Below are positions 34,220 through 47,169 of a stretch of DNA of 64,000 nucleotides, piece after piece. The notes under the pieces were generated by a model, which was not told the DNA's origin, did no database searches, and saw only the letters and a program-made list of their open reading frames with translations. A program made the position numbers and the translations under genes. Source of the DNA: Plasmodium coatneyi (Eukaryota > Apicomplexa > Aconoidasida > Haemosporida > Plasmodiidae); contig NC_033568.1 of assembly GCF_001680005.1 (NCBI RefSeq), positions 1,240,001 through 1,304,000 on the forward strand, given 5' to 3'. The stretch's first letter is position 1. Each line of letters starts with the position of its first letter.

Positions 34220-35786
34220 ATGGCAGAGAAGGTAATCACCATTACAGTTTTGTCCCCCTTTTCTGTACAGTATAAAAGGAAGCATAATGAGCATGAAGCA
34301 TTTTATACATGCTGTCATGTAAAATAAAGGAAAAATATATATATAAATATACATATATATATATGTATATATAACTATATATAACTATATATATATATTT
34401 ATGTTCCACACACATAACTCCCACCTCCCCAGACGTGCACACTAGAATCAATTACTGAGTGGTTAACCTCATATAACTCCTTTTATACAAATTTCAAGGG
34501 CTCTAGCGCCGGGGATGGTGTTGCACAATTGAAGGAAAAATTACAGGCTACCTATTCGGAATGTACAAACATTATTGATGATGCTGCAAAAATCGATCAC
34601 GCCTACGACTACGCGTGTCGGCAGAATAGTCCGAATGGACAATCTAGTTCCACAGGTGATAGTGCTCCTTGCCGCCTCTTTTATTATTGGTTTGGACACA
34701 AATACTGGGTACACTTAAATCGTAAAACACTTTCGGAGGTTTTGAAAGTAATTTACGACACGCTGGGAAGTTCTTTCGATGGAAAGAAGTGTGATTTTAA
34801 ATATGAAATTACAGATCAAACTCTTTTCAAAGACATGAAAATCATATTCGATTTTTACCACGATTATAAGAATGTACCGATCTTACTAAATACGACTAGT
34901 GTCTCTTGTGCGGATGGGTGGTCAGACTATTGGGAAACACTTTCCTCAGCATGTCAAAAAATGAAAGAGAATTGCAAAGAGGACGGGGGCGCTGATAAGG
35001 ATAAACCATATTGTACCGACTTCAATAGTACCTATGCAATACATTGTGATACAGCTAATCTCCATCAAGAGATGGAAGTACTAATAAAAAAGATGCAGCG
35101 TGAAGCAGACGAAGCACAAACAGCAGCCTCGAAAGCAAAAGAAGAAGCGGTACGTGGTGCCACCACCACTTCTTCCATCTCTTCCATTTTTGGCACATTA
35201 ACAGCGACGGCTTTCCCCTTCCTACTATATAAAGTAAGTAAAGTAATAGTACCAAATTAAAAAAAAAAGAACTAAATTATTAACAGTATAACTAATATAC
35301 ACCCCTTACACTACCTTTCTTCCTTTCCTCCTTTCCTTGCTTAGAACATTCCTTCCTCAGACCTCATTCCCACCTTAGATCTCTTTTCCTTAGACCCTTC
35401 CTTTCCACATTAGACCGTACTTCCTTCACTCTCATTTCTTCCACACCCCTTCCTTTCCTTCCCCCTTAGATCCCTAACAACCCTTCCTTCCTTAGACCTC
35501 CTTTCTTTCCTTCCTTTTTTTCTTTCAGTATAAACCATGGTCTTCTTTGTTTGGTAACCACTCTTCTGGAAATGGAGGAAGAATAAGAAAGAAAAGATCA
35601 GCTGAACACGAATTCGACACATTAACGGAAGCTTCCGCCACAACGGATTCCATACTAGACTCCGCAACAGTGGTTGATTCCACCACACTACGCTCTGGTG
35701 CATACAATGCAAGACAGTCCAGTGGAAGAAGAAATAATAATACCCCAGGTCATCACCGGAACAATATAGGTTACAGTCGCACGTAA
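34220..35786 (+). CDS. KIR: KIR (PIR) protein, single domain, gene 5
   Basis: The exons are 34220-34231, 34433-35233 and 35529-35786, phase 0, 356 residues. Exon 1 is Met-Ala-Glu-Lys at a GTAATC donor. Exon 2 has a PIR domain (EWLTSYNSFYTNF, YDYAC, CRLFYYWFG, TLFKDMKIIFDFY, PYCTDF), a short Lys/Glu/Ala coiled segment (about 195-225) and a transmembrane helix ending LLYK at GTAAGT. Exon 3 opens YKPWSSLFGNH, a variant of the usual tail start, with basic residues and a long Asn/Arg-rich end. Intron 2 is C/T-rich with CCTTCCTTAGACC words. Typical single-domain KIR size; antigen role inferred from family. Confidence 0.9.
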
Positions 35787-37471
35787 TGTTCCCACTTCCC
35801 ACTAATTATAATTAGCGTACAACATCCTCCTCCCTAAACAATATAATTGCCATGATATGCTCTTTTTAAATTATGAACAGCATAAAATATCTTCTCCAAA
35901 TTACAAATGTCCATACAAAACGTTAAAGTGCATTACCACAATGGTTATGTAATATGCAAAAAGGGGGAATAGAAGAAAAAAAAAGAGGGGCAACTATTAG
36001 AGATATCACTAAAGCTATAAGAGCGAAATGGAAGAGAAAATATATATATGTGTGTGTATGATAAAGGAAATTGTATATATGGATCATTTATTACAGAATC
36101 ATTTTGAGACAGTGGGACGGTATGCTGCTGTTCTTTTCAAAATAGTGGGATTCGCATTTATTGTATAGTGTACGGTACTTAATAATTTATTTCTTTCCTA
36201 TGATGGGTTCTTTAGAAAGTTATAAATAATGAGGTGTAATGTTATTTTATTAGAATCTGCTTTTTCATTATTCTACTTAGATATACGTAGTGGCAGTAAT
36301 TCATGTTATCTAATTTTAATTAATTCTAACTAATTATTTCTTATTTATGCATATTCACGCCTCCATGTACTTTCCCCTTTCCCCTGGGTAGTTTGACTTG
36401 TTTTTCCAGAAATGCATTAAACTTTGAAATGTATTTTATGAAAATTCTGCATAAGTGCAATAAATGTACACGCGGTTATTTTATGATTTGCCACTCACTA
36501 AATAGGTTACTATTTGTTAATATTAATTAAAATAATTTTTCCGTGTAAGGACTTTAAAATATTTAGATATTAATATATTTAGAAATTATTATAATGCATA
36601 TAATTATTGCTTACTCCTGGAGTTAGGTTTTATATAAGTATTTTAATTTTTTTTTCTCCTCCTCAAAAAAATGATCTTGGTATTTTCTCATGAGAACTAT
36701 TCTATAATTTTATATTATAACTGGGTGGTTCTTGAAAAGCACACAGATACTTATTGGAAAAAAAAATTGCTTCCTTCCCCTTAATAAAAAAACCAACTTT
36801 ATTTCCTTACTTATTTTTTCTTTTTTTCAGAAAAAATATATTCCTTTAAATAATATATTTTTTGACAACATAGAATATTATATTAATTTTATTAAAAATG
36901 CATAAATCTAAGAGTAAAATGAATAATAATTCGGTTGCATACTGTCAAAAAAAAAAAAGGATGGTCAATGAATAAAAAAATGTTTACGCGGTACAGCGTA
37001 TATGCAACGCGAAGGAATCTCATAAGCATACGTACAATGTGAAAAAGGCGAAACGAAACAAGGAGACATATGTACTTAAATTTCTTATGATCCCATTATT
37101 TCATCAACCTTATGAGTGAATGTTAAAGGAATTATTTTACCCAAAGGACTAAATATTCAATATATAATACATGAGTATTTTCTACATTATTATTTTCTCC
37201 ATGAATATTATTAACATGAATATTTTCTATTATTTGAACTTGACCATCCTTACAGGTTCTTACTCCATGGGGGATAATTCTATTAATATATCTTAAAATA
37301 ATGTTTTATTTGTTTTGTCCTCCTGATTTTTTCTTCTATTCATATATTTACCCTTAGGGCGCTTTAACATTAAATCTTTTTCTCCCCTAAAAAAAAAAAA
37401 AATTTCCCTTTCCAACTACCCCCATGGTTTAACTACTTTGGACAACCACCCTTTTTGAACCTTCCCCAAAC
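35787..37471. other. Intergenic AT-rich region
   Basis: Very AT-rich, especially 36480-36920, with no supported gene. It precedes the signal exon of the next gene. Confidence 0.5.
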
Positions 37472-39246
37472 ATGAAGGAAAAAACGATTAAACGATTTGT
37501 TCTTTCCATGGGGGTTTTCATCTTTTTCTTACTAGTTTGCCCCTGGAAGAAATATTCTTTCGAGGTGGGGGTCAATCAGCAAAGGAAATTCCGAAAATGG
37601 TTTCTACGTTGTTACATGTTATTTTTGCATGTTGATGGGGTGTCACATTTGTGGGTACCCCCCACTGGTTACATTATAAATTATAGCTACATATTCCCCT
37701 CACCTTTACCTTTTTAGTTGTCTAATTTTAACAAATCCTTCGACACGACATGCCACCCAAAAAATGTACCAACTGTGCAATTGGGCAGAATACTAACCGG
37801 AGAGACCATCACGGTGCAGTCTCCACCCATATATACCAACTTAGAGGATAAACTACTGGACACACTTGATGAGAGCAGGGCTGATGTGTTTAGCAAACGA
37901 TTGAACGAGTTAGTACGCGACGAAAGATTTAAAGAGCAATATAAACACCTCTTCCACAGCAATGAATTCACGCAGATTTTTTCCGACATGATCCTTGATC
38001 ATGAAAATTTAAAAAAAACAGGCGTACCAAATGTGCCAAGTATGTCGAATTTTATGAATAATCCTAGTTCATATTGGGAAGAAGCCATAAAAAAACTTTC
38101 CTCCTCCGATAGAAAAGATGCTGCAGGAAAGTTTCTCACCCATCCGAATAGGAATAGGCCCACAAGAAAGAAAATTGACCAATCAGACAAGTCCCTTAAC
38201 TTGAATAATTCTAATGATGACTGCGTCCATGATTATGATGACCTATCCACATTTACTGGCAGTGTGGAAAGTCTCTTTCCAGAACAGCAGACTAAATTTC
38301 CCCATCATCGTCATCATTATTATGACGATGACTATGTTGATGATGACCTGTCAACAAATTGTAGCAGTATGGGAAGTCTCTTTGAAGAACGAGATCATTT
38401 CCATGATGATTATGTTGATGGTGATGATAACCGATCTACAAATTTTGGCAGTATGGAAAGCATTTTTAAAGAAGAACAACAGCAACAAACCACAGTTCCC
38501 CATCATCATCATCATCGTCATCATTATCATTATCATTATGACGATCGTGATCATGACATGTCTACGAACTTTGGCAGTGTGGAGAGTATTTTTAATGAAC
38601 CAAATGATGAATATGCTGATGACGTGTCCACGAACACTTACTCATGCAAGAGTGAATATACTGGTACGGATTACTACGATTCCTATGGGAATCTCTACCA
38701 TGTAGTGGACGAAAATAATGGACATGAACGAGCAAAGGCAAAAGCAGGAGTACATTTACCCATGCTAGATGAACATCCTACAAAAGAACATAAATATTAT
38801 AAGAGTTTCAAAAATGTTCAAAAGAGAAATAGTGTAAAGGAGAAAATATACAAGCATATACCATTCCTATGCAAGTTCTTTAAGGAAATCGATACTGAAG
38901 TCGAGTCAGAAATTAGACGTTATTTGGACATTAAGGAGAGAGAAAAACAAAATTACCCAGTCAGAAAAGTAAAAGGGACGCAAAAACTTTTTAATTTTCT
39001 TAGCATGTACAGAGCATTTATCCCTCTTGATGTGCTCGGAACACTTTCACACTGTTATTTTTAGTATTCCTACTAACATTTCAACTCTATTTCACACCTT
39101 CCTTACTGCCCACTATGGCCGCTGCTTTGGTTTGTGGTGGATATGGTTCCATGGTATTTTATTACAAGCGGAAATTAAAAAAAATAAAACGCTTGAGAAG
39201 ACATATAAAAGAATTAGGGGCCGCGAGAAATAAGGACGATGACTAA
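37472..39246 (+). CDS. Exported His/Asp-repeat protein, Pv-fam-d-like, frameshifted C-terminus
   Basis: Exon 1 is 37472-37564, a signal/anchor sequence (GVFIFFLLVC), with a GTGGGG donor. Exon 2 starts at 37718 after TTTTTAG. A PEXEL-like RILTGE lies at residues 55-60. Next comes a region with KRLNELVRDERF and similar words, which recalls the repeated RLN-L--D--F blocks of vivax Pv-fam-d proteins. Then a repetitive section (about 195-360) alternates His runs, Asp-rich runs and a STNFGSMESIF-like unit about four times. The open frame stops at 39062-39064. A one-base change of frame near 39050 would instead continue as a hydrophobic segment and a basic tail to the stop at 39244-39246, the expected C-terminal transmembrane end. 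Either the gene is broken or the base call is wrong. It is the last island gene before core DNA. Confidence 0.7.
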
Positions 39247-40901
39247 ACAAATTAAGAGTATCCTATACAATGTCCCTAAAAAAAATGTTAATTCGAATCT
39301 CCTAATAAAGGTGTAAAGGAAAATATACCTACACATAGGTGCGCCCTTTCGTTTTTTTTTCGTATTTCCCGAATTATGCCATTCACTGCTCCCTATGGCA
39401 AAAATATTTTTTCTACTTTCTCCATACACATATTTTTTTTTTCTCCTTTGTTTTGTCCACACTTCATTTTCATTTTTTCATTCTTGTCAAGTTAAATTTG
39501 TTTGATATCTTCCGCATGTTACGTATATGCAGAATTAAACCCAAATTTGTTAACAAACTTTCGACGTGCGCCTTGCGATGTGCACCCTATTTGGTGTGTT
39601 TGGAACAAACCCATGGAACACCCATCGTGAAAGCGCGGACCTCCTTTAACAACTATCCCACAAACGTCACGGAAAAAAAAAAAAAAAAAAAAAAAAAACA
39701 GAAAAAAATTCTCCTAAGTTCATTCACGCTTGTGTGTGTATACACATGCGTGACTACTACATTTGTGTTTGTGCATACATGGTTTGTTGTGCCGTTGTTC
39801 CATCGCGCTGCTCCCCTACCTTAAACAATCTCCGTCACACACAGTCACGCATCCTTCTTTTTTTCAACACTGTTCACACGTTGTTGTACGCATGATGGGA
39901 AATTCGGCATGGAGGAAAAAAAAAAAACTACCGATCGAACGGAAATGGTCTAGTGTACCAACGGGAGGTAAACCTTCCAAATCGAGCGATTGGAATTTTT
40001 GACGAGCGGAATATGAGCGAACAACTCTCTTCGTCCCTTGCCGGGAAGTGAATTTTTTTTCCTTTTTTCCTTTTTTTTCTTTCTTTCCGTTACTTTGCTA
40101 TTGCTACGTATTGTTTCGTTTGTTGCCATTCCACATGAGAAATAAAAAAAAAAAAGGAACAAAGGCTACTTTATCGAATTTGCTGCCATAGAAAAGGCAG
40201 CCAATGGGGGTAATATGTTACTATGGATTTGTTAGCGTACCGCATGTGAGGATGTCCATTGTGTGAGGACTAAAATGAAGGAGTACGTAAAAAAGAACAT
40301 ACTCACACACATGCACATATATTTACGTGCGTACACCCCCATCTTGGCGTTAATAATGCCTTATACCGGGAACAACCATTTACACATTGAATGCATCGAC
40401 GTAGGGGCAACTCATTCTTGAGAAGGAAAATCAGCTTGCTCTTTCGTTCTCTCCCTTCAGCGTAACCAATTGTTCAGATATGCTTCACTTAGGAACTGTA
40501 AAGGGGAGGACATGCCGCAATTTGTGCAGTTACTTGACGTAAGCGGGTGGGTTATATTGTTTCGGCTATGCACCGCGGACAATGGGAAAAAGAAAAATAA
40601 GCACATATAAAGCGCTCCCTTTTCTGCTGGCGTAAATAGGGCACAGCGATGGAACATACGCGCATAATTAAGTACACATAATATGCATCACGTATAAGTA
40701 CACCGAAAAGTAAAGGTTTATATTTTTTTCTAAGTTCATTGTTATTTTGTTCAATTTCACAATTTTTACGTTGATTGGCCTCGTTCTGCTTTTTATCCAT
40801 ACAAGGGTTAATGCCCTATTTTTATTTCCGCCCCTTTGGAATAACACTTGGTTCAACAAATAAGGACTTATGTTCATCTTGATAAGAAGGATAACTCGAA
40901 A
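39247..40901. other. Spacer at island/core border
   Basis: Composition returns from AT-rich to balanced. An A-run lies at about 39675-39699, with further A/T runs at 39917-39929 and 40050-40155. No gene is seen. The right end is the RPN13 promoter region. Confidence 0.5.
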
Positions 40902-43470
40902 ATGGATTCAGCGGTAAGGGAGCCAGCCTCGAGCGATTTGGGAGTTCACTGTATTTGTGAGGATACATACGCGACCGTACTTGGTGCCGTCCCCACAAGA
41001 AGATAAACACATATACAAAAAAGCAACTATATTGTGTTTGTTCAACTTTGTTTTTTTGTTCCCCACCCTGTTCGTCCTGTTAAACTGTATATGTGTGATC
41101 GACAAGGGGGAAAAGTACTAAGCGCGTGCCCACGATTTAATGATTTTTTTTTTTTTTTTTTGCCTTAGAAAATTCACTTAGAAATAAATGCGGGGAAGTG
41201 TATCTATGATGGCAAGACAGTGAAGCCTGATAGCCGAAAGGGCAAACTTGTCCTCTACAAGGTAAAAGAAAAATTGTGCAAGGACTTTCGACAGTATGCT
41301 ATAGTTCTCTTTATGAGTCACGCCGAGCAGTGATAAAAGTGATGTCCGTGCATCTTCCCTTCCTCCGTCTGCTAATATGCGCTTGTATTAATTCCACAAT
41401 TTGACTATTTCCTTTTTTTCTTTGTTCTTTTTCCACCCCATGAACTGGCAAACCATTTTTATTGTGAAAAAATGAAAAACAGATATGCGACAATTTGTAC
41501 AACTTCCAGTGGATCAACAGGGAAAATAACAAAGTGGAGGTATGTTTTCGAGGCCAAAGTATATGCCCACAAAATAATGCAGACACTTTTTACCTGAACA
41601 TGCTGAATGAAACAGCAGACTCCACCACCTCCTATATGAGCATGCTAACCATCTGTGCCGTCCCATCCCATTACATTTAGGACAATTTGATTTTAACCAA
41701 AAGCATATCCCTCGAAAGAGTTGAGCAGTGCAAAACTGGGCGGGTGTATCTCCTCAGGAACAAATTGCGAGGTAAGAAAGCATTAGCATATACCCAAATG
41801 GGTTACCCTTCCAAATGGGACAAGATACCAAACGTATGGTTGAGCTCCCCTCCTTTCCTAGTTGGACGGATGATAGGGGGAAAAACAAAAAAATCGCAAA
41901 ATATATACCAATTCAGCGGTCTAAACGACTGGATGCGTTTTTATGGGGTTATTAGCACATACATATAAATTTATGCCTACCTTTTCTTTTTTCTCCCTCC
42001 AGGAGAGCTGTCTTTTTATTGGATGCAAGACTATGATGATTCGAAGGACGAAGTAAGTTAAAGCATTTATTCTTAGGGGAGAAGGAGGCATTATTATTTT
42101 TTTCTCCATGGCCTAATTGGTACATTTGGCCAGTTAGCCAGTTGGCACAGTGTCCCTAATCTTGCTGCATAAGGGCACTTATTTTTTACCGCATGGACTT
42201 CATTTTCCTATCGCAACATCACCGCGCAGGTGTTCGTGAAGAAATTCAACTCTATCATAGCAAACGAATTGTCCAAGGGTGAGACCTGTGCTGTGGTTGC
42301 TCCTCCGACGTGTGCTGTGATAGGGGGGATGCACTCACAAGTGTGTACCTCCAAGGAGCCTTATATACATAACTAGTAATGCACCCTGATATGCCTGTCC
42401 TCTCTTCGTTCCTTTTTCTATCATCCTATTGCAGATATTGGGAGCAAAAGAAGGTATAACCAAAATGATTACTCGACCGGGTTGTCTGACTTGCTATTTG
42501 CGCACAATAGAAATTTGCTAGGCGCGGACTCGAAAAACGGTAAGCCATCACAAGGGGCAAAGAAAAATGCTTCAGATGTTTCTCTATTTTGTTTTCCTAA
42601 TTAGTATACCTCCATTTGTACACTTCTGTATGAAATGAAAAATGGCACTTCTCCTTTTTTTCTTTTTTTTTCCCCCCCGAATTGGTAGCGATTTCCTTTA
42701 AGGACTTTTTTGTGAAGGAAAATTTTTCTAAATTGCTTGAAATACCCGAGGCCTACGAGGAACTGAAAATGTTATAAGCCACCAGGAGAGAAATGAAGAC
42801 GCGAATGCCCTGCATTTGTGTGTGTTTTATATACCCATTTGTACGGACGATGTGCCCTATGGATGAGCATCTCCGCCGCTGCCAATTTGTGGACCAATTA
42901 GAACCCTTCCCTACATATCCTCATCTGGGAAACACCTTTTCCGTAATGCGCTCAGGCACATGCCGTCCGGGTATCAGAACAAGTACGACATTATGGACTT
43001 AATAAATAGCAGAGCTCTGAACCCCAACTTGAAGTCGCTTGACATGTCCCTGCCGTCCCACCTGAATTTCATCTTGATGTCCTTGAGTAAGTCGCATGTG
43101 CACGTGATCCGCATGAGCGTACAATTAAATATGCGCACATTTGTATGTGCCACCGGCGGGCATACCCTTGCCGTGTTGCTACCATTTCGCGTTCATTTTT
43201 TTTCCTTCCATTTTTTCATTTTATTTTATTCTACTTCATTTTTTCCCCCACTCTGGCCCCCTCAGACTTACCCTCACCAGAAGGCAACATCAGCGACCGT
43301 AAGGAAAAACAGAAGAGACGGCGGAGTTGTCTCACGTTTCCATTTTGAGAATCGCTTTGTGATAACCTTTTCTGTGCGTGTTCCCTTCTTTCCTTCCTTG
43401 CAAAATTGCAGCAATGGAGTATTTAGTTGAAGCGTTGGAAAATAAATATAAAAAGGAAGAAAACAACTGA
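40902..43470 (+). CDS. RPN13: Proteasome ubiquitin receptor RPN13 (ADRM1)
   Basis: Eleven small exons: 40902-40913, 41169-41261, 41483-41539, 41681-41771, 42003-42052, 42230-42278, 42435-42539, 42689-42770, 42956-43086, 43266-43298 and 43412-43470; phases close throughout to give 253 residues. The N-terminal half is the Pru domain: KGKLVLYK, TGRVYLL, then ELSFYWMQ and KDEVFVKKFN, matching the ADRM1 core that ends in a Phe-Trp-Met-Gln signature. The C-terminal half fits the ADRM1 domain that binds the deubiquitinase UCH37 (FSKLLEIPEAYEELK, MPSGY, then NLPSPEG and MEYLVEAL). The family sits on the 19S regulatory particle and binds ubiquitin chains. Exon 8 uses a weak GTTATA donor, but the joined codons continue the family pattern. 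Exon 1 is only four codons. Confidence 0.9.
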
Positions 43471-43773
43471 TGCGTGTAGCAGGGTTGCGCGCACACAGAG
43501 AGGAAGACAGTGAGAAGCAAGTTGGTGTCTATTTCCCAAAATTGTGCATGAAGAACAAAAAAAAAGGCATTTGAAGGAACCTCAAGAAGAGGCAATATGC
43601 GAAAAAAAAAAAAAAAAAAAAAGCAGAGTAAATCGCAGCAAAATTGGGAACAACGAAATAACAAAAAGGGGGGGTTAAAAGGGAAAAAATTAAAAAGTCA
43701 AATTCGTGCATCGTTGACACGCCATATGTGCACATTCAAAACGAACGCACCACACTGGTCACACCTCTTCAAA
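43471..43773. other. Short convergent spacer
   Basis: This 300-bp gap separates RPN13 and the convergent DnaJ gene. It has an A-run at 43600-43622 and no gene. Confidence 0.6.
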
Positions 43774-45264
43774 TCACTTGGATGATACCAAATGAGATAT
43801 CAAACCAGCAAAGTACAACAGAGATGAAAATAAAATTCCCTTGGACGCGTTGCTCTGTTCGAAGTCTTTCTGTAAAGTGGGGAAAAAGGAAAAATGCGCA
43901 AATGGGAATGAGTTCACACAGTGCGGGAAAGTAATTTACACGCACATGCGCGGTTAACTGTAAACGAGGGGGTTTGTTTGTTTTTTTTTCCCCCCATGTG
44001 TGTGTTTACACAACTTGTGCGTTCGCTTAATCTCACCTCCTCGGTGTTTTTCTCCATAACGCTTTCCGTGTACAACCTGGACCAATCGAAACGACGGCAG
44101 AGAGACTTTTTGGGAATTTTCAGCTCCACGTCCTCTTTGCTCGTTTCGACCACGTTATATAGGAGCTTGTAAAACAGATCACTTCTGTCACACTTCTTGT
44201 CATACGTTTCGTCATCCTCCAGTTCTTCAATGTTGGCAATGTCGCTGTAGGGGTCCTTTTCCCTCCAGGAGTAGTTGTTCGCCTTGTTCACTTTGCCTGC
44301 AGGGGGGGGGACAGAAAAGGATGGAAATGAGAAGAGGGGAAGACAACGATAAGGGAAAGGTACTCATCGAAGTAACCGCATTCTGTCGAATCATCACATT
44401 TGCGTGCACCTGCTTCTTCGAACACGCTTGTTCACCGCGCCGGGATACTAGCGCGTTATGTCCTTCCTTACCATCCACCAAACGCGCACAAAAGATGAGC
44501 GCGTCGTCCATGTTCTTTATAGTTTTCTGGCTGTTCTCAAAGACATATTCGCAAAAGGTAGATACGTACAGATCCGTGTCTTCATCGATAAAGTAAACAT
44601 CGACCAGTAGAATAGCATTCATCACAAGGGGGACTAACACCCTCAGAGAATGGATCCTCTCGAAAGGAGTGTAGTGACAAAAAATGGGAAGAAACGAAAG
44701 GAAGTGTGTACTCTCGGGACTAAATCTGAACACCAACTCTATGCAAAAGTTCAGAGCAATATACAAACAAATTAAAATTCGATACTTTTCATTGTCTTTT
44801 CCATAGGTATACAAAAAGCCAAAGATAAATGAAATGGCAAATTGAAATATCGCTATGATGATTATTTCTACGTAAAAAAAGTTTGTAATTTCGCTTCCAG
44901 CAAAATCTCCAAATCTGTCATATATGTATTTTTTCTTTTCATTTGATAGAATTTCGTATGCTTCTCTTATTTTATTAAACCGCTCGAATGAATCTGCTTC
45001 TTTGTTCTTGTCTGGATGGTACACTCGGGATAACTTTCTGAATGACTGTTGAATGTCTGTCTTCGATGCGTAAGCGTTTAACTGTAGAACTTCGTACAAA
45101 TTTTGGTTCGTTTTTCTCAGTTCGTATATGCCCACACAGAAGAGGAGCAGTAGCGCTATGTACACTCCGTACTCCCGCTTGCCTTTGTTCCATGACCTAT
45201 TCGGTCCTATTAACCACTTGGTCAGTGGCGCGATGATGATCATGTGGATGATTATCTCCTCCAT
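43774..45264 (-). CDS. Membrane-anchored DnaJ (Hsp40) protein
   Basis: The exons (transcript order) are 45264-44472, 44296-44037 and 43869-43774, with matching phases, 382 residues. A hydrophobic helix lies at about 32-49, then a J domain at 55-120 with HPD at 83-85 (LYEVLQLN, FRKLSRVYHPDKN, IREAYEILSNE, YDRFGD). Further hydrophobic helices lie at about 131-153, 161-178 and 205-225, and the last exon ends in another helix (LLYFAGLISHL). No Gly/Phe or Cys-repeat region is present, so it is a type III DnaJ. A J domain on a multi-pass membrane protein would recruit an Hsp70, most likely at the ER; the location is inferred. The final exon is only 32 codons but follows a good TTTACAG acceptor in the right phase. 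Confidence 0.87.
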
Positions 45265-46278
45265 TTTGAGGTGGGCGCGTCGCGCTTGTTCTTCGGTTGA
45301 GGAGTGTTACGCCAAAATGGTGCTGCGCCGAAATGTTACAATGCTACAATACGGTTACACCTTTTGACAGCTCAACAGAGGTGAGCACTTCCAAAAGTGA
45401 TGGTGGTCAAGCAACTAGGTTGAAATGCGCATCCACGGGGGGTCCCAAAAGGGAGCATACAAATGACGAAACGCAGAATGGTGCGAAAACGGGGCGACAA
45501 AAATCACACAACTCGGTTGGTGCAAAAATTATACATCAATGTATTTTTCTATTTTGCGAATCTGCGCAGCCAACTCAATGGCTTATACAAACACGTATAT
45601 ACACGCACGTATAACCCTACACCCGTCTGTTAGTCCTCAAGGTGGAAAAGTCTTCTTCACTAAGAAGTTCCACCTGGCAGATCATTTTAGGCAAACGTTC
45701 CACGCTCGTATGTTGTATATGTACAAATAGAGCGCCGGAAATACTAACACAAAGCACGAGGACTGTAAACGGGGTGCAGGGAAAATATAGAGCTAGGCGT
45801 TCGTTAAGTTGGCCGCCTGCTGATCGTGCGCGTGACATACCAAATGAACACTGGAGAAGGAGAAGCTAGCTGCAAGTAGCGTTAGTAGGAATCCTTATGG
45901 AGATCCTATTGGGCCCCTGCAAAATGGTTCTGCGCGGGTGGCCATGCAAGCGTCCAGCGCAAAGGGCCAGCACAAAAAAATTGCGCAAAAAGTATGGGCA
46001 TACTGTTCATACAAATATTTTCAAGTATGCTCATATGACAGTACTCCCTCGCAAGAGAATATGCCAAAACATCAATTCTGTGATTAAAACAAAAAAAATA
46101 TATATATATCGCAGAAAATACTGCAGTAGATAACTAAGCTACATAAATGTACATCATACAGCCAAAATTACAAATTAAAAAATTGACAAATGTTAATTAA
46201 CAGCATATTTGATGGATCTTTCTTTCGATCACATTCACTTTTTTTATTTTTATGCATCAGAAGTGTGGAGGAAAATGG

Positions 46279-46310
<32 letters not shown>

Positions 46311-47169
46311 GCTACATTCGTGTAACGCAATGTAATCGCAAAAGCACCTATAAAAATGGAACGAACAGATGAACGGATAAGCAAAATGCAAGAAGCATTC
46401 CTCCCGCACGATTTCTTCACATCAGAAAGTGCCAAATGAACAATGCGCAAGTAAAGCGTAAAATATGAATCCTGAAACGTAGATCGTAAAGCCATAATAA
46501 TACATATGTATACGTGCGTATGATTACGCGGCATTGTGGAAGGGTTCCCAGAACGCTTTTGCGTTTCTCCCGAACTGAGTAACAGTGCATGTCGCATCAA
46601 ATTTTCGCGGAGAAAAGGCGAAATGTCGACGTGTTTTTTGTTTTAAAATTAAAGCAAGATGAAATATTTTGACAATGGAGGTGGAAGGCGTTCGGGCGGA
46701 AAAACTACGTCATAGTAGAAGATGCAACAGGAAGAAGCTTGTCAAATCGTAGAAACCATGTATGTAGGTTAAACTATAAGGCTGTTTTTAGGAACCCCCG
46801 TGATGCCTTTTCCTTCAAATATATGAAAAGGCTTTTTCAAAATTGTTTCAAATTGGCTTCAAACCGCGCGCGCAAGGACATGTGTGCCTTCTTACACGGG
46901 GTATACTTTGACATATGTTGTTGGTTCCTCCATGTTGTGGGCATGTCTCACAGTTAATGCAAGGAGTGTTAACTTGCCCCTTGGAGTGGAAAAAAAAAAA
47001 AAAAAAAAATGACGCAGTTCGGTTGGCATTTCACAACGCGTAAAAGGGCCAATTATGCACAAAAAAAAGTCGTGAAAAAATTATCTTCGTAATGACAGAA
47101 GTAGTACTAATGAAAAAGCACACATGTGGAGGACACAGGTTAACCCCCCCTTTTTCCTGCCACTGCGCA
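45265..47169. other. Intergenic region, no gene seen
   Basis: Balanced composition at first, with an A-run at about 46279-46309 and another at 46990-47008. Short open frames (for example 46739-46957) lack splice context or family similarity. It includes the promoter of the DnaJ gene and the 3' end of DPH1. Confidence 0.5.

Noticed and set aside
38214..38705. Plus-strand Met/Ile-rich frame of 163 codons
   Set aside because: It is a shifted reading of the His/Asp repeat in the exported protein gene.
42793..43430. Long plus-strand frames in the RPN13 3' region
   Set aside because: They join RPN13 exon 9 with intron sequence. The spliced model explains the coding part.
43914..44036. Extension of the DnaJ exon 2 frame to a stop at 43914
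   Set aside because: A GTGAGA donor at 44036-44035 and a phase-matched final exon with a hydrophobic helix give a better end.
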